The notes: a model not told the origin generated them from the sequence alone. Positions 32,709-44,756 are shown, counted from the stretch's first letter. The stretch: 64,000 bases of DNA from Plumapathes pennacea (GCA_964036295.1 OZ038463.1:16665069-16729068), one strand, 5' to 3'. Made by a program: numbers and translations.

Positions 32709-33056
32709 ATGGCGGCTGTGAACGACGGCGACCTCGCTTTTGTCAGTGACTACAGGAAACTTCTCTTGTTGCTGTCGAACCAGCTCAGTACAGAACAGTT
32801 AAAGAAACTGATATTTCTCTGTGGTGATTACATAGTCGAAAGGAAAGCCGAACAACTCCAGAGTGCACTGGATCTGTTCAAGACGCTCGAGCAACAGCAC
32901 GTTATTGGAAGCGGAAAGGTAGAGTTTTTGATCGAAATTCTCAATCAGATTGGAAGACAAGACCTCGCGTTGAAGGTTAACAACTACGTTAGCCAAATGA
33001 CAGCAACACGGGACCCAATAGCGGCTCAAAGTTACAGTCGACATGAAGGTTTGTAG
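32709..33056 (+). CDS. Death-effector-domain protein (single DED)
   Basis: ATG 32709 to TAG 33056, 115 residues, or spliced after 33048 at a phase-1 GTTTGT donor. Residues 14-97 form a full DED: DYRKLLLLLSNQLSTEQLKK (helices 1-2), LIFLCGDYI (helix 3 start), ALDLFKTLEQQHVIGSGKVE (helices 3-5), FLIEILNQIGRQDLALKVNN (helices 5-6). The R-x-D-L motif, hallmark of DEDs in FADD, caspase-8/10 and PEA-15, is R83-D85-L86. DEDs nucleate apoptotic or inflammatory assemblies in the cytoplasm. No caspase, death domain or second DED is visible downstream, so either this is a PEA-15-like DED-only protein or exon 1 of a longer gene. Kozak context (ATTATGG) is acceptable. Confidence 0.85.
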   Translation: MAAVNDGDLAFVSDYRKLLLLLSNQLSTEQLKKLIFLCGDYIVERKAEQLQSALDLFKTLEQQHVIGSGKVEFLIEILNQIGRQDLALKVNNYVSQMTATRDPIAAQSYSRHEGL

Positions 33057-33550
33057 TATTTTGTTTTATGTCAACAATGAGCGTAAAGCGGAAGTCAAGA
33101 TATCACACAACTCTCTCACAATAGGCCTCAGTTATCCATTTGAATTTCTTAAAGCGTTGCCAAGAAAGTTCTTTTGTAAATTGAGCCCGTTTCAAGCGTC
33201 GAACTTTTTTGATAAGCCTGGTGCGAATAAGCTCTGAATCTGAGCCGATCAGACACTGACTGAGCTACAACTCTATGTTTCTTTTTGGGCGGACAAAGGA
33301 CGACTTAACGGTGCTTTTTGCTTGGATATTTGATTGAAGGATATGACTGATTGATTTGGTGATTGCTTTAAATCTTGCTTGTTTATATCGGCAATACAAT
33401 GAGCTTGGTCGGACCTTGAAAACTTGAAGCCAGCCGACGATGCGAGAAGCAGTCGACACTCACAATATTGTGGGATCACAGCCATCAATGCGCTACATCG
33501 GTATACACGTAGCGGCTGTAGATTGTGAGCAATCTTTCCAAGGTCACGAA
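33057..33550. other. Downstream of DED gene, no exon recognised
   Basis: Short frames on both strands lack family motifs and splice support. It could be intron if the DED gene is spliced. Confidence 0.3.
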
Positions 33551-33554
33551 GTAA

Positions 33555-33941
33555 GGCCCGGTTCAGACGCCGCTCCTGACATGCGCCGAACCTAATAGTA
33601 ATAGATTCGACCCTGGTTCGACATAGGAGCGACTGTTGATTCAAACGGCGAACTTTTCCTGGCGCACCAAATACACAATAGTGCTTATGTTTAAGGATAC
33701 ATGTTTTTAATTCAAAATAATTTAAAATAATTCATGCAATAGATACGGCACATGTGAAAAGCGGCGTCTGAATCAACGTCGCTCCCAGGTCGGATTATGC
33801 GACAGCGTCAGTCGAACCTAATACCGCTGCCGTACCTAATTCAAATATGCCGAACCTAATTGATTCAGACGCCACTCTTCTGCCGTATTTAATTCAATCA
33901 TTAGGTTCGGCGCATGTCAGGAGCGGCGTCTGAACCGGGCC
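33555..33941. mobile_element. 387-bp MITE with perfect 41-bp inverted ends
   Basis: The ends begin GGCCCGGTTCAGACGCCGCT and match over 41 bp including GACATGCGCCGAACCTAA. Flanks are TAA (33552-33554) and TAG (33942-33944), an almost exact 3-bp duplication as in PIF/Harbinger elements (assignment inferred). Internal GCCGAACCTAAT words repeat. Related ends occur at 16100, 17641 and 59063. Confidence 0.7.
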
Positions 33942-34520
33942 TAGAGAACAAAGTAAGTCAGCTCAGTAGATATTGCCGAAGTGTACAGTACATGTAGGCT
34001 GCACACTTGTTTCAACGCAATTTAGCTGACAGCAACTACAAGCTAAACAAAAAATTATAACAAAAAATAAATAACAAATAAATAACAAAAAATTACACGA
34101 CTAGACTGCTGAGCGGGCCGATACAGAAAATCCACCAATCAGATCGCTCCTTTGCCGGTCTGATATTTTCTAAGTATCAGACCGGCTGTATCAGACCGGG
34201 CCGATGATCACGTAAGATTACGCATGTTTTTCTGAGCTAAAAAATAATCAATATGGCAGACCAAGCTTGGGTAATAAGGAATATTAAATGACCACATTTA
34301 TAACGGAAACGGAAATGAAATTCAAAGAAAACCATACAAGTGCGGCTGTCAAATTTGATGAGCAGCCAAGGTTGAATCGTCGAGTCTGCAGCTAAAAAGT
34401 TTTTGTAGTTTGAATTCTTCTTATTGACTTGTGAATGGTGAAGTGGATAACTGGTTGAGTTCTGCGGAAGGTAGGGGAAGTTAATGCAGAAAATTTCTCG
34501 TAACTTGCTGAAACGGATGG

Positions 34521-34686
34521 CAATAAATCTCTTATTGACCGAGTTTGCTCGGGACCGTGCTGGGAGAATATCGGCCCTCGGTCTTTTTTGTACGGACCTC
34601 GCTGCGCTCGGTCCGTACTGTCAAGACCTCGGGCCGATATTCTCCCAGTACGGCCCTCGCACTCGGTCAATAAGATATATTTATTG
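34521..34686. repeat. Palindrome, arms about 75 bp
   Basis: Arms AATAAATCTCTTATTGACCG, GGGAGAATATCGGCCCTCGG; centre CCTCGCTGCGCTCGG. Fragments of it recur at 47925-47985. An ACCAATCAG motif lies nearby at 34132. Confidence 0.65.
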
Positions 34687-35218
34687 TAAAGTAAAGCAGA
34701 CTAGTGCAAAACACGATAGTTCGAAAAGTTAAAACAGGCACAAAACAATCCAATTCTAATTTTCATCATGTAAAATGTGTCAAGTTAAGACTGATGTGGA
34801 TACTATGCTAAGGTACTAAGGTCTCGATAAAGGTTCGCGAGTCCCTCTCGGAAAAAAATCATTGTGGCGTTACAATTTAACGTACATGCACGTATTATAA
34901 ATCGCTGTAATGGTCTTGAACTGCACAATATAGATCTGATGTAATCGTTTTCAAGTACATTAAAATTGGAGTACGAGTTAGGTTAATTTGAAAATTGACT
35001 GTATCTGAAGCGAGATTCAAAACTTTTGTCGGTTTGATTCGAAACTGCTAAACCAACTTTTTTCCGATACTTAATAAAGTTGACTAAAATACGATGCCAG
35101 CGAATTTTGATCCGTTTTGTTTTATGGATTATATTATATATCGTCTTGTACACCTCACGAAAAATTGAGGGATATCGACCTCACCGCTCAAAAGCTTTAG
35201 TTCCCGAAAGGGGGACGT

Positions 35219-35463
35219 GTAAGTGAGACCAAGTGACATTTCGCGGTTTGCGGGCTGCATTATACGGCAATCTTAAACTGCCTAGATTACTTTTCTTAGA
35301 ATACTTGTCCTAACTTGTTGTACTACGCCTACGCTTTTGCACATTTCTAGTATGTCTTCCACCATCTAGTATATCTTGCCAAAACAAAATTGGGAATTGT
35401 TAAACACAAACAGACAAAAACTAAGGTAAACAGTTTTCTTGACAATTAAAGTTGCCTTATCAG
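35219..35463 (+). other. Gene B counterpart of the 5' UTR intron
   Basis: GTAAGT at 35219 and TTATCAG ending at 35463 align with 4647 and 4876. Homology to gene A appears to start just before the donor (GACGT) and is lost upstream, so the first exon and promoter may not have been copied. Confidence 0.45.
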
Positions 35464-35474
35464 AACATGCTGCG

Positions 35475-35709
35475 ATGACAGAAAATCACGAAAGAAACAA
35501 CTTTGAAACAGATGGCATCGGACACGAAGAGCCAAGAAAAGCCAACAATCACACCACAGATGATTTGGTAACAGATGGTAATGACAATGAAGATACACAG
35601 CAAGATCACAGAGTAGCGTTGGCGAGAGGTTGCATAACAACAAAAGGCCCAGTTGGTGCTGAGAGTCCATTTTTTGTACAACCACCCAGCAGGCCCCAAA
35701 CGCTGAGAG
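35475..35709 (+). CDS. Gene B exon 1
   Basis: ATG 35475 to a GTAAGT donor in phase 1. Shorter than in gene A through small deletions (KANNHTTDDLVTDGNDNEDT is shared in part). A micro-ORF ATG CTG CGA TGA at 35467 overlaps the start, parallel to gene A. Confidence 0.65.
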
Positions 35710-36374
35710 GTAAGTCTATTACGGACCCTTGACTACGACCATGCCAGTGATGTGTATTGTGTCGCACTATTTCCATGCGTATGCATAATAATACGGGCTA
35801 TGGCAGTAAGGCTGCATCATTAAGAGGAAATGGGGGGGATAACAAATTCTTTGTGCATTAAAAGGGGGTATACAGATTTTTAAGGGGCTATCAGGGGGAG
35901 GGTGCGAAAAATTTGTGACACGATAAAGCAAATAGTACTCAGATTCGATCAACACCTTTTCGGCTCAAACCCTGAAAATGCAGGAAACGGTGTTTCAGTG
36001 AATCTTGATCTCAAAATTTTCGGCGAGCATACCCCAGACCCCCTAGCAGCTCGGGCCTTATGGCTCTCAAACCCCCTTAATCTGCGCCAGCTTTCTCCCA
36101 TTAATAAAACATTCAACCATTAGCTATTGAGAGTAATTAATTTTATCGTAGTATTTATCACGCTTTGAGACATTCCAACTCTCCCGATTTTTGATGCAAT
36201 CTCCCGATCCCTGAATTTTTCCGAAATCTTCCGAATTTTCAAGCAATTAAAACATAAATATGCTGCCTGAAACCTTCAAAATTCATTGAATAGTCACTGA
36301 AAAATGCTCTTAAGTGCAGAAAATGATATTTCGGAAGGCAATATTTTCGAAATTTTCCGGAGAAGCATGCCCCT

Positions 36375-36436
36375 AAACCTCCCCCCCCCCCCCTCCCCCC
36401 ATCCCCCCCTCCCCCCCTCCCCCCCCCTCCCATTCC
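36375..36436. repeat. Poly-C/CCCCCT low-complexity tract
   Basis: Almost pure C/T over about 60 bp in gene B intron 1. The Gly-rich minus-strand frame across it is spurious. Confidence 0.7.
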
Positions 36437-37157
36437 CCCAGGTGCTCACAAAATCTCCCTGTTTTTCAGCTCTAGAAACTTCTGCGCTTTATATAATTTT
36501 AAGATACAAAACAACTAATAATTTTCTATGCATATAATATTTATGAATAAGTGAGGTTCGATCATTCCACTTCCACCCCCCGATCCTGTAGGTAAAGCTT
36601 GATCGTGATATAAAGCTGGGATTTGTTGTTTTACGGTAAAGTGAGGCTACAAGGGGAATACATTTTTCTTAGCAGGCAAAGGGGGATGCATAATTTTCTA
36701 TTGTCTTAAGGGGGGAAAGAATATACAAAAAACGGTGCACTTGATAAAATTTCCTCCATCCCCCTCCCATCTTGGTTTTTAATGAATGCATCTTAACCAA
36801 GGCCGCGTGTTTATGGCTCCGGGGAGGGGTGACTCTCACATAAAAAGGACGGTGATGCTTGTCGAGAATTTTTGTTTTGACTCCTAAAAGGTACCAAATC
36901 TGGAAATACAAAATTGGAAACGGAAGTTGCAGCGGAATAAAACAGCATGTTTGTTTACAGTGCTGTGTCCCCAGGGCTGTGCCCCATACAACAAAAGTTC
37001 ATTTGATTAACACCCGACCCCTAAACGGTACCACGTCGCATAAGAATGTCAACGTTTGATGTTGAACACCCTAAACGGTACTAAAACCTGTGATTTTGAT
37101 CCCTAAGAGATATGACGAGCATCCCCGTCCTTTTTTATATATATATATGAAAGTGCT

Positions 37158-37182
37158 CCCCCCCCCCCCCCCCCCCCCCCCC
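37158..37182. repeat. Poly-C run (25 bp)
   Basis: A homopolymer in gene B intron 1, inside otherwise gene A-like intron sequence. Length is likely variable or assembly-limited. Confidence 0.75.
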
Positions 37183-37326
37183 TTTGGGCTATGGCGATAA
37201 TGATGACTCTGCTGGCTATGATATGACCGACTACTATCGCGTTACTCATTATGCCACAATCAAAACTGACACTGCAATGATATTGGTGTTATCATTTCTT
37301 CTGGTGAAATTCACAGAAGACCTGGG

Positions 37327-37939
37327 GTGCTTACCATTTGGCTGAAAAATCCGGTTGGGATGACCGATGCATGATGGTAAGGGGATTCCCGAATTGCGTG
37401 ACCAACCGGATGGGATCAGACTTACCATTTGAAGGTTGAAGGTTGTTGATGTGCCAACTGGTAAATGTCTTCGCCTACAAAGGGAATTTCGTCGGACACT
37501 GAAAACAACAACGGTTTGCGAATTTAGCGGGAAACTTCGCCTCCTGTGTTTGTTCGCTACAGGTCAACTTTGGCCTCGAAATTCTGATCAAAACAAGAAA
37601 ATAACTGAATACAAAAGTAAATAAGATATCTTACCGTTAGCAATTTGGCACGAGTGCAAAAGCAGGCCTTCCAAACTTGATTCTGTGTGGAAACACAGAC
37701 TGCACTGATAGTTGGTGGACGCCATCTTGCAAAACCGCACGAGTGATTTCTCAAAGAGAGAGATTGAAAACGAAAGAAATTTTCAAATGGTACGGAAAAT
37801 TCCGGCGGTCCGTTCCATCCGAAAAAAGAGGACTACCTTTGAAGGTACTCCACAATTTCCAAACGGATTTTCCGGAAATTGCTTGTACCACTTGATCTTC
37901 ACCCGAAATTTCCGGATTTTCTTGTCAAATGGTAAGCAC
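37327..37939. mobile_element. MITE with GTGCTTACCATTTG ends
   Basis: 14-bp perfect inverted ends, GTGCTTACCATTTG at 37327 and CAAATGGTAAGCAC ending 37939. Inside are two further hairpins with AAATGGTA/TTACCATTTG and ATCCGG words. Related but diverged sequence lies at 56130-56280 (GTTTACCATTC...GAATGGTAAAC). Confidence 0.55.
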
Positions 37940-37950
37940 ACCTGATGTAC

Positions 37951-37980
37951 AGTGGAACCTTCCTGAGCGACCAACCTCCC
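37951..37980 (+). repeat. Solo TIR like the MITE at 46371
   Basis: TA then CAGTGGAACCTTCCTGAGCG and ACCAACCTCCC, the same end type as 46371-46395. No partner end was found nearby. Confidence 0.4.
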
Positions 37981-39259
37981 TTAAGGTGACTCAATAGGGT
38001 TTTCCCTTGCGCGCGGTATTTTTCCATCATGAAATTAAAATTGCCCTATTTTAACTTGGTTTGATATTATGTCGTTCAAATTTACAGAGGAGATAACATA
38101 ACTGACCAGCTATGTATGTTCGAGTTTGTTATACTCTAGAGCTGTTTCTACGGAAACGACATGCTTTTAATGATTTTTCTAACCCTTTTGAACTCGTAGT
38201 TCTATTTTCTCGAGTTAGCCTCGGTAAACAGTCCGAAACTTTCAGTAAATATCAGAATTCTAACAAGGTAAAAATATATAAGTAAGAAAAAAATTGGGGG
38301 TTACAAAGTTGGAATTTCCGCTATTTGACAATTTTCGTTTTTTGACAAAATTTAGGGTTCCAACTTGTAGATTTTTTATAAAATTCTACTAAGAAGAGGC
38401 AAGGATTGTATCTTTGTGTGCAGTTTTAAAAATATTCAACGAACGAAACCGTAAAAAATCAACCTAAAATTGTACGTTTTTGACACATGACCGTTCGAAA
38501 GTCGTCAGTTCAAGCCGTCGTAGGCCAGTCCACTAGCTCCTAACAAGTTTGTTGGTAGTTGTGTCCCATCAAGTTCATTTATACTTATTCAGCACAGTTT
38601 GTGAGTATTTGGTTTTGCGATGCTCACTTGAGATAATATGCCAGACTGACACGGAATCAAACAGGCTAGTACAATTTGCAACGCTTCATAACAACGCCAA
38701 ATAATTTCTGTCTAAGTTTGCTTACCTCCAAGAATTGATGTCAGTGTTGTGAATAGGCCGAATGTACTGGTTTGTCCATTGCAATGATTGCCGAAATGAC
38801 CGTCCGAGCCGCGTTTGTCAAGGCTGTTCATAAGTCAAACAGAATAAAATCTGAATATTGTAGAACTTCTTCGTGTGTTGCTTGTTTAGTTATTGGCCTG
38901 ACAGGATGTGCAAAAACAATACTTTCAAACTGATTCAGTAGCGTTATACACATTCGAAGGTAAAGTGATAAGGATCGGCGTGTACTGAGTTTGATTAAAA
39001 GGCTTCCCAAGCCATGTTTACTTTGTGGCAGGAAGAACGGTGCACGCATCGTAAAACTTTTTATTTCGAGTTTTTAGAATTTCCTGTTAAATTCAGATGT
39101 CATAAAAAGGGTTGGCGAAAGTCAGGTTTTTTTCATTTTGATTTTGGTACCCACGCGAAATTTCGTCTGAAGAGATGGATTAAATGCATGCATGTAGATA
39201 TTAGACATCACGTGATTGTGCTTGGGCAATTCACATACGTACATTGAATTATACTTCAG

Positions 39260-39493
39260 GAAATACCCAGAGTGACTTATCCCATGTGCCAAGTGGGTCA
39301 AAGGAGCGCATATCTGTGCAATCTGTGAAACAGGATCGCAAGGCGCAGACTCGGTATACGAATTTTCTGACGTGTGATGGCTACGTGGTGGAGATTGTAT
39401 GAGGAAAGCACTTCACGACACCAGATGGAGAGTTCGTAGAGATGAAGAGTGGAACACAGTACAAGATATTTGTGAAGAATACGCATCCCCAAG
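39260..39493 (+). pseudogene. Gene B exon 2 with in-frame TGA
   Basis: Acceptor ACTTCAG and donor GTCAGT are intact, phase 1 on both sides (234 nt, 12 fewer than gene A). Codons read ...GYVVEIV then TGA at 39400-39402, then GKHFTTPDGEFVEMKSGTQY in the same frame. Gene A has GGA at this position, so one G-to-T change explains it. Confidence 0.8.
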
Positions 39494-39539
39494 GTCAGTG
39501 CTAAATCATAATGCAATACCGCTCGGAGCTAGGTGATAG

Positions 39540-40968
39540 GGCTACCCTGCAAGCAGGGGTTTCTTCTACGCTCGATCCAACGAACGACGAACGAGAGAGA
39601 AACGACTACGAGAAAACGTCCGGTTTTCCATTGAACATGCGCGAGCTGAGTCAGCACGTCGCTTCGATCCTGTTTGGCGCGAGAGCGGAAACTACAAGTA
39701 AACTGCTTTGCGGCTGTTTGTCTTTGTTTGGAAATATTCGGCTTTAGAAGGTTTTTATCACACGTGTTTATTGAAGGGAAACGATATTACGAACCTTGCC
39801 AAATGCAACGCAATAAGAATTGATTATTGTTGCAAGCAATTAAAGAGTATATATCAATATTATAAATCCACCAGGAACTGACTAAGCAAAAAGCTAATAA
39901 TATATTTTTACTTGTAAAAATGGCTGCAAACTGACTTATTGTTGACAAATGTGTTGTAAGCTATTCAAAGAACATCAATAACTGACAGCAATTTACAATT
40001 TTTAAACCTAACTAAACACAATTTCAGTCTAACAGGAACTAAGTAAAGAGCTTATGTGTTTGGTTTAATGACTTTAATAACATTTTCTTGTGCTACACAC
40101 CAACGTACATGTTATATATATATGTTCAGCAAGTTTCTGAAAAAAAAATGGGATAGATGATATCAAATGTGGGTGATTTTGACTTACTGGATACGATGAG
40201 TTCCGAAAAGTGACCTGTAAGTCATGCATAACGTGAACGTGTAATCGGAATGAAAGAGACGATTGTTAGAATGCATGTAACTGAATGAACAAGCAAGGAT
40301 TAAATAACCTCTGGCAAACTTGATGTCGTAAAACAATGTCAACAAAATCAATAAAGTTACGCACCTCGAAAGATCGCCGTAAAAGAAACCTGCTAGAAAG
40401 AAGCGAATTCACAAAATGACGAGATCAGTATGTTTGGCAACTTGAAAATCTGCCCAGGTTCACAAAAGCTTTCACTCTTTCTTTTAAAAGATTGTGGAAT
40501 TATCCAAAGTCATTCGTAACGAAAGACAAATAAGCAAAAACAGCGACCAAACTCACCTGACGTCCGTCTCCACGAGCTCCACGTGTTGATTTCCGTTGCG
40601 ACATGCATCCTGGTCGACTAATTTGCGGTGCATTCTGGTCAAAAGTTGCAAAGCCGATGAAATCGAGATTTTTCCTACTTTATCATAATGTACATGTCGA
40701 GAATCTGAACTGCTGCTTCGGTCGCTGCGCAGCAATCATACGCCTTCCCCCAGTAAGAGCAAACTACAATTTAAATCGCGATAGGTTTATTCAACAAGCG
40801 AAACTTCGCTTTCGAGAAAAACAATTGATATGTGTACAGTTAAAAGTTATAGAAGCATGCAAGACACAATCTATAAGCACCTTCAAGAACCTACGAAAAC
40901 CAGTGTCATCTTGAAGAACCTAAGAAAGCCAATGTCACCTTTCAAGAACTGAAAAAACACGATGTCAA
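39540..40968. other. Insertion in gene B intron 2, nature unclear
   Basis: Gene A intron 2 continues uninterrupted from CTCGGAGCTAAGTGATAG to the GCAGCAAAGCACGCGATTAT block, while gene B has about 1.4 kb of extra DNA here. It contains a three-unit, 30-bp tandem repeat at 40880-40969 (CTTCAAGAACCTACGAAAAC type). No inverted ends or transposase were recognised. Confidence 0.5.
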
Positions 40969-40969
40969 G
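40880..40969 (+). repeat. 30-bp tandem repeat, three units
   Basis: Units start at 40880, 40910 and 40940, each CTTSAAGAACCTAMGAAA followed by a CAATGTCA-like end. They diverge by several bases. Confidence 0.55.
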
Positions 40970-41117
40970 TGCCGTTGTGCTTCTATTGCTGACATTTCTA
41001 TTCCTCGCCTGCGCAGCAAAGCACGCGATTATCACATGATTACCGCATATAACATTAGTTGTTCACAAGAAAAACGAGGCTTGCACACGATGTGAAATTT
41101 TACCTCGAAATATATAG

Positions 41118-41280
41118 ATCTTATTAACCGAGCGCGCGGTCCGTACAGTAAGTTATGGACCGAGTTTTTTTCGTCGCCTTATGGCCCGAGCGCGCTTCGC
41201 GCGAGGGCCATAAGGCGACGAAAAAAACGAGGATCCATAACTTACGGTACGGACCAAGCAAACGAGGTTAATAAGATATT
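41118..41280. repeat. Palindrome, arms about 75 bp
   Basis: Arms ATCTTATTAACCGAGCG, GGTCCGTACAGTAAGTTATG and TCGTCGCCTTATGGCC, tip GCGCGCTTCGCGCG. The GCGGTCCGTACAGTAAGTTA block recurs at 42310 and 42370, each followed by an ACCAATC motif. Confidence 0.7.
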
Positions 41281-42437
41281 TATTATATGGCTTTAGATCT
41301 TTCGGCAAACACAAAACAAGGCCCCAACGAGTACTCGTCTCGTTCATTCAACAACATCAATCGCGATCAGGCATGAATTACGCACGTTTGTTTTCACAAC
41401 AAATTCAGTTAACAGCTTACAATTCTACCGATTTGAAAATCTTGAAAGAAAATAAGCGCTGTCGAACCAACTGCCTAGATAAATACTAATTTGTTCTGAG
41501 GTGAATGAAATGGCCTATAGCGTGTGTCAAACAACGACACTGCAGTGAACTTTATTTGGTGAACAACTCGAACTCGCCCTTGCTCGCTCACTAAAGATTT
41601 AAAAAAACTGCAGTCTTATCTCTTTCCAGAAGAAACTGCTTTGTAACTCAGCGTATTTTTTATTCTTTTGAATAAGTTTCTTACACGTACAATAATGTAG
41701 AAGGCAAAATGGCACTAAAAGAAAATCATTTCATCACAAACTGCGACCGACAAATCGCTGAAAGTTATATTATTCAAAACTCACCGCTTAATTTTCCTGC
41801 CTCCTCGTGGAGCGTTTAGGTTTCTTCCAGCAAAATAAACGTCCTCAAATCACCACGGCGTTTTTGTCCCAGTCAGTGATTTCGAAATACAGAGTTCTCG
41901 TGCATTGTGAAAAATTTATTTATAGTCTTCACAGTGCGCCATAACGAGCAAACATGTCTGCAAAACTTGATTCTTGCACGGTTTTAGTCATAACTGTTCA
42001 CGGTGATTGTTCGCTTTCCACTTTCTTCCTGGCAAGTGTGCAAATTTTAACACAGGGGTGAAACAACCCTCCATACTCTGCAGCACTTGTTGTCAATGAC
42101 GGCTGAGGTCGCAAGCAATTTTTTCCTCGGATGTTTTCCTTCTTCGTAACGGTCATTTTCCAAGATTGTAAGCTTTCCCCGATCATCATAACTTAACAGT
42201 GAGTATTCGGAACGTTTAAACTTCCCATTGCACTTCTGGGCCTTTATGACAAACGTTTAGCAACTTTTCGAGTAATCATTTACGATCCACATGTGCAAGC
42301 TGATTTTGCGGTCCGTACAGTAAGTTATGGACCGGTAAAATTGACCAATCAGAACGTGCGTAAAATCAATTTGCGGTCCGTACAGGAAAGTATGGACCGG
42401 TAAATTAACCAATCGTAGCGTGCGTAGTATCAGTGCC

Positions 42438-42607
42438 ATATAATAAATACATCTTATTCGATGGTTTAGCGCGTAATACGGGCCGGTATTTTACGAGTTG
42501 CTCGTATTTTTCCGAGCCCCGCCGCGGGGCGAGGAAAAATGCGAGTAACGAGTAAAATGCCGGCCCGTATTACGCGCTAAACCATCGAATGAGGGATTTA
42601 TTATATG
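42438..42607. repeat. Palindrome, arms about 80 bp
   Basis: Arms ATATAATAAATAC...CATCTTATTCGATGGTTTAG, CGCGTAATACGGGCCGG, tip CCCCGCCGCGGGG. An inverted copy of its outer flank (ACTACGTCACAGTCATATAA) lies at 43532-43551, suggesting an element spanning about 42438-43556. Confidence 0.65.
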
Positions 42608-43827
42608 ACTGTGACGTAGTTTTACCTTTATATAAAATATAGTTCAGCAAACATAAAACAGAGACTTCGAGCAAAACTGTTTTCATTCAATCCCAGGCAA
42701 AATGTACGCACACTCATTTACACAAAGATTCACTTACAGCTTCCAATCCGGTCATCGATTTAAAAATCTTGACAGAGAAAATTAAAGAAGTTATGCCACC
42801 AAATGATCGAAGTTCAATTCAGATTAAATGTGCTGAGATAAATGCGCTGGAGACGAAAATGCTTTCAGCGAACAAACGTGCTTCGAGCGGTTGAAATCGA
42901 TCACTTCGCTTAAACTTTTAACCATTTTTGTTCTTCAATAGCAAGCAGCTTTGTACTCAAAACAGGGTTTTTATTTTCTCGGAGTAGTTAAGGAATAAAC
43001 ACAAGAACAGAGCCAGCGAATGTGTACGTTGAAGAATCTGAAACTTTCATAACACAACTAGGATTTTTACCGCCGACACGTTGTCAAGTTATAGATTATT
43101 AACAACTCACCGATTTCCTGCCTGGTTGTAGAAAGTTTAAGACCCCTTCCAGCAAAGGAACCACTCAAAACAGTGTTCGTACACGGCGAAAATAATTTTG
43201 CAGTGTTTACAGTGACGGCATCGTGTGGAAAACTTTACGGAGTCAGAATTGCCGTTTGTCCATGGCGATTGTTCGCTTTCCACCAACTGAACTGTGCTTT
43301 CTCTTCCTTGACAAATTATCCAGTAACAGTTTCTTTCGATGGAAGGGTCTTGTATCTGAAAAAGTCATAGACTTTCGTTGCACCGTTTTACCTTGCACTC
43401 AGAAAAATCTTTGATTCATTTGTGATACGCGCGCGTCTAAACCGGTCAAACCGGTTTTCTACAGTGTAATACGGATTTGAAGTGTGTAATACGCTCCCGT
43501 ACCGGCACTCTGTTGCGACCTTATATGGCAAAACTACGTCACAGTCATATAATAAGAGAAGTTACATGGTGAAGAACGCCTGACCAACGGAAGTGACGTC
43601 AAGAACGTGTTTCCGCAGCGTCAGCATGGTGACAATAATTTTGGAAGTTATATTTGTGGAACGCAATAGGCCTATAATTCATTTGATTTTTTCAAATATA
43701 AGTAGTATTGCATTGTGAATTTTTTAAAGGCCAAATTCAGCTCTATGTTTGTACCTGTCCAACAAACCAAGTTGTCACTGTTTAAATCCATTCGGACTAT
43801 TAACTTTTGAACGCTTTTTGAATTTAG

Positions 43828-44209
43828 GTTGTAACCTGGACATCTCTATCGATGGTTATGACATTGGTGGCTGGGTATTGGATGGATATCAGGAATTCAA
43901 AATTGAAAGACCGGCCTACGACAATCGCAAGTTTACATTTTACCGAGTAAAGCAAGCGCCCGAAGGCTCTGGAATAGAGAAAGGCAAGGAGGAGAATGGC
44001 CTCGTTGAATGTGTCTTCACACCAGAAGCTGGTGTCCCCGTACTGGTCAGTACCCCTGAATTGCTTGAGCCGATACAAATTCAAATGCTACCCCACGCTA
44101 CAGTGAAGGACGTTAAACATGAAGCACAAAGGCGCCTTGGTTCAGAGGAAGATGCTGATCAGGTTATGACTCAAGGAGCACGTATGCTAGACAACACGAT
44201 CCAGTTAAG
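43828..44209 (+). CDS. Gene B exon 3
   Basis: Same length and splice sites as gene A exon 3. Of 14 changed codons, 9 alter the residue and 5 are silent. The IERP motif, FTFYRV and the Ubl 1 opening are all retained. Confidence 0.75.
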
Positions 44210-44756
44210 GTAAAGTTTAGTTTGTTTGGTTGGTTGTCTGTGTCTCTTTAAGAAGTGCAAAGCCTAAATTACTTTTGCCTGCAGTATAAGATCTAAACTT
44301 ATCACAATTATGGAAATTTTATATTTCGCGGATAAATTGTCGTATTTATTGCCAGTATTATCAGCTTTGCCGAAACAAAATGGTCATTTTAAGGGCCCCA
44401 CATCTATGTCGCTTTCTATCGGCAACTAGTGATAGTCGAGATCGTGTACTCCTTCCTTTTGCACTATGCCCAATATTTTTATATTTCAAGAGTGTAGACA
44501 CCTCTCGTGTTAGGTCTACTCAGTTGGGGGTAATGCACTGCCATGATACTAAAAAGCAAACTGGCGGCTCCTGGTGTGAAGTACCACTCCATCTACCTTT
44601 AATAAGAAAGGTTCTTCATCGCCATTTTTACCCTCTATTATGTCACAGACTAGTTTCTGGCAATGGATGCATGTATATAGTAAAACAAAATGTATACTTT
44701 ATATGACTTAAAGAAATTCATGGTCACTCGGGCTTGCTTCTTTATGCTTTTACAAC

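Noticed and set aside
39400..39402. TGA as selenocysteine or programmed readthrough
   Set aside because: Gene A has an ordinary Gly codon here, no Cys is aligned, the next codon is GGA rather than a readthrough context, and I saw no SECIS-like structure.
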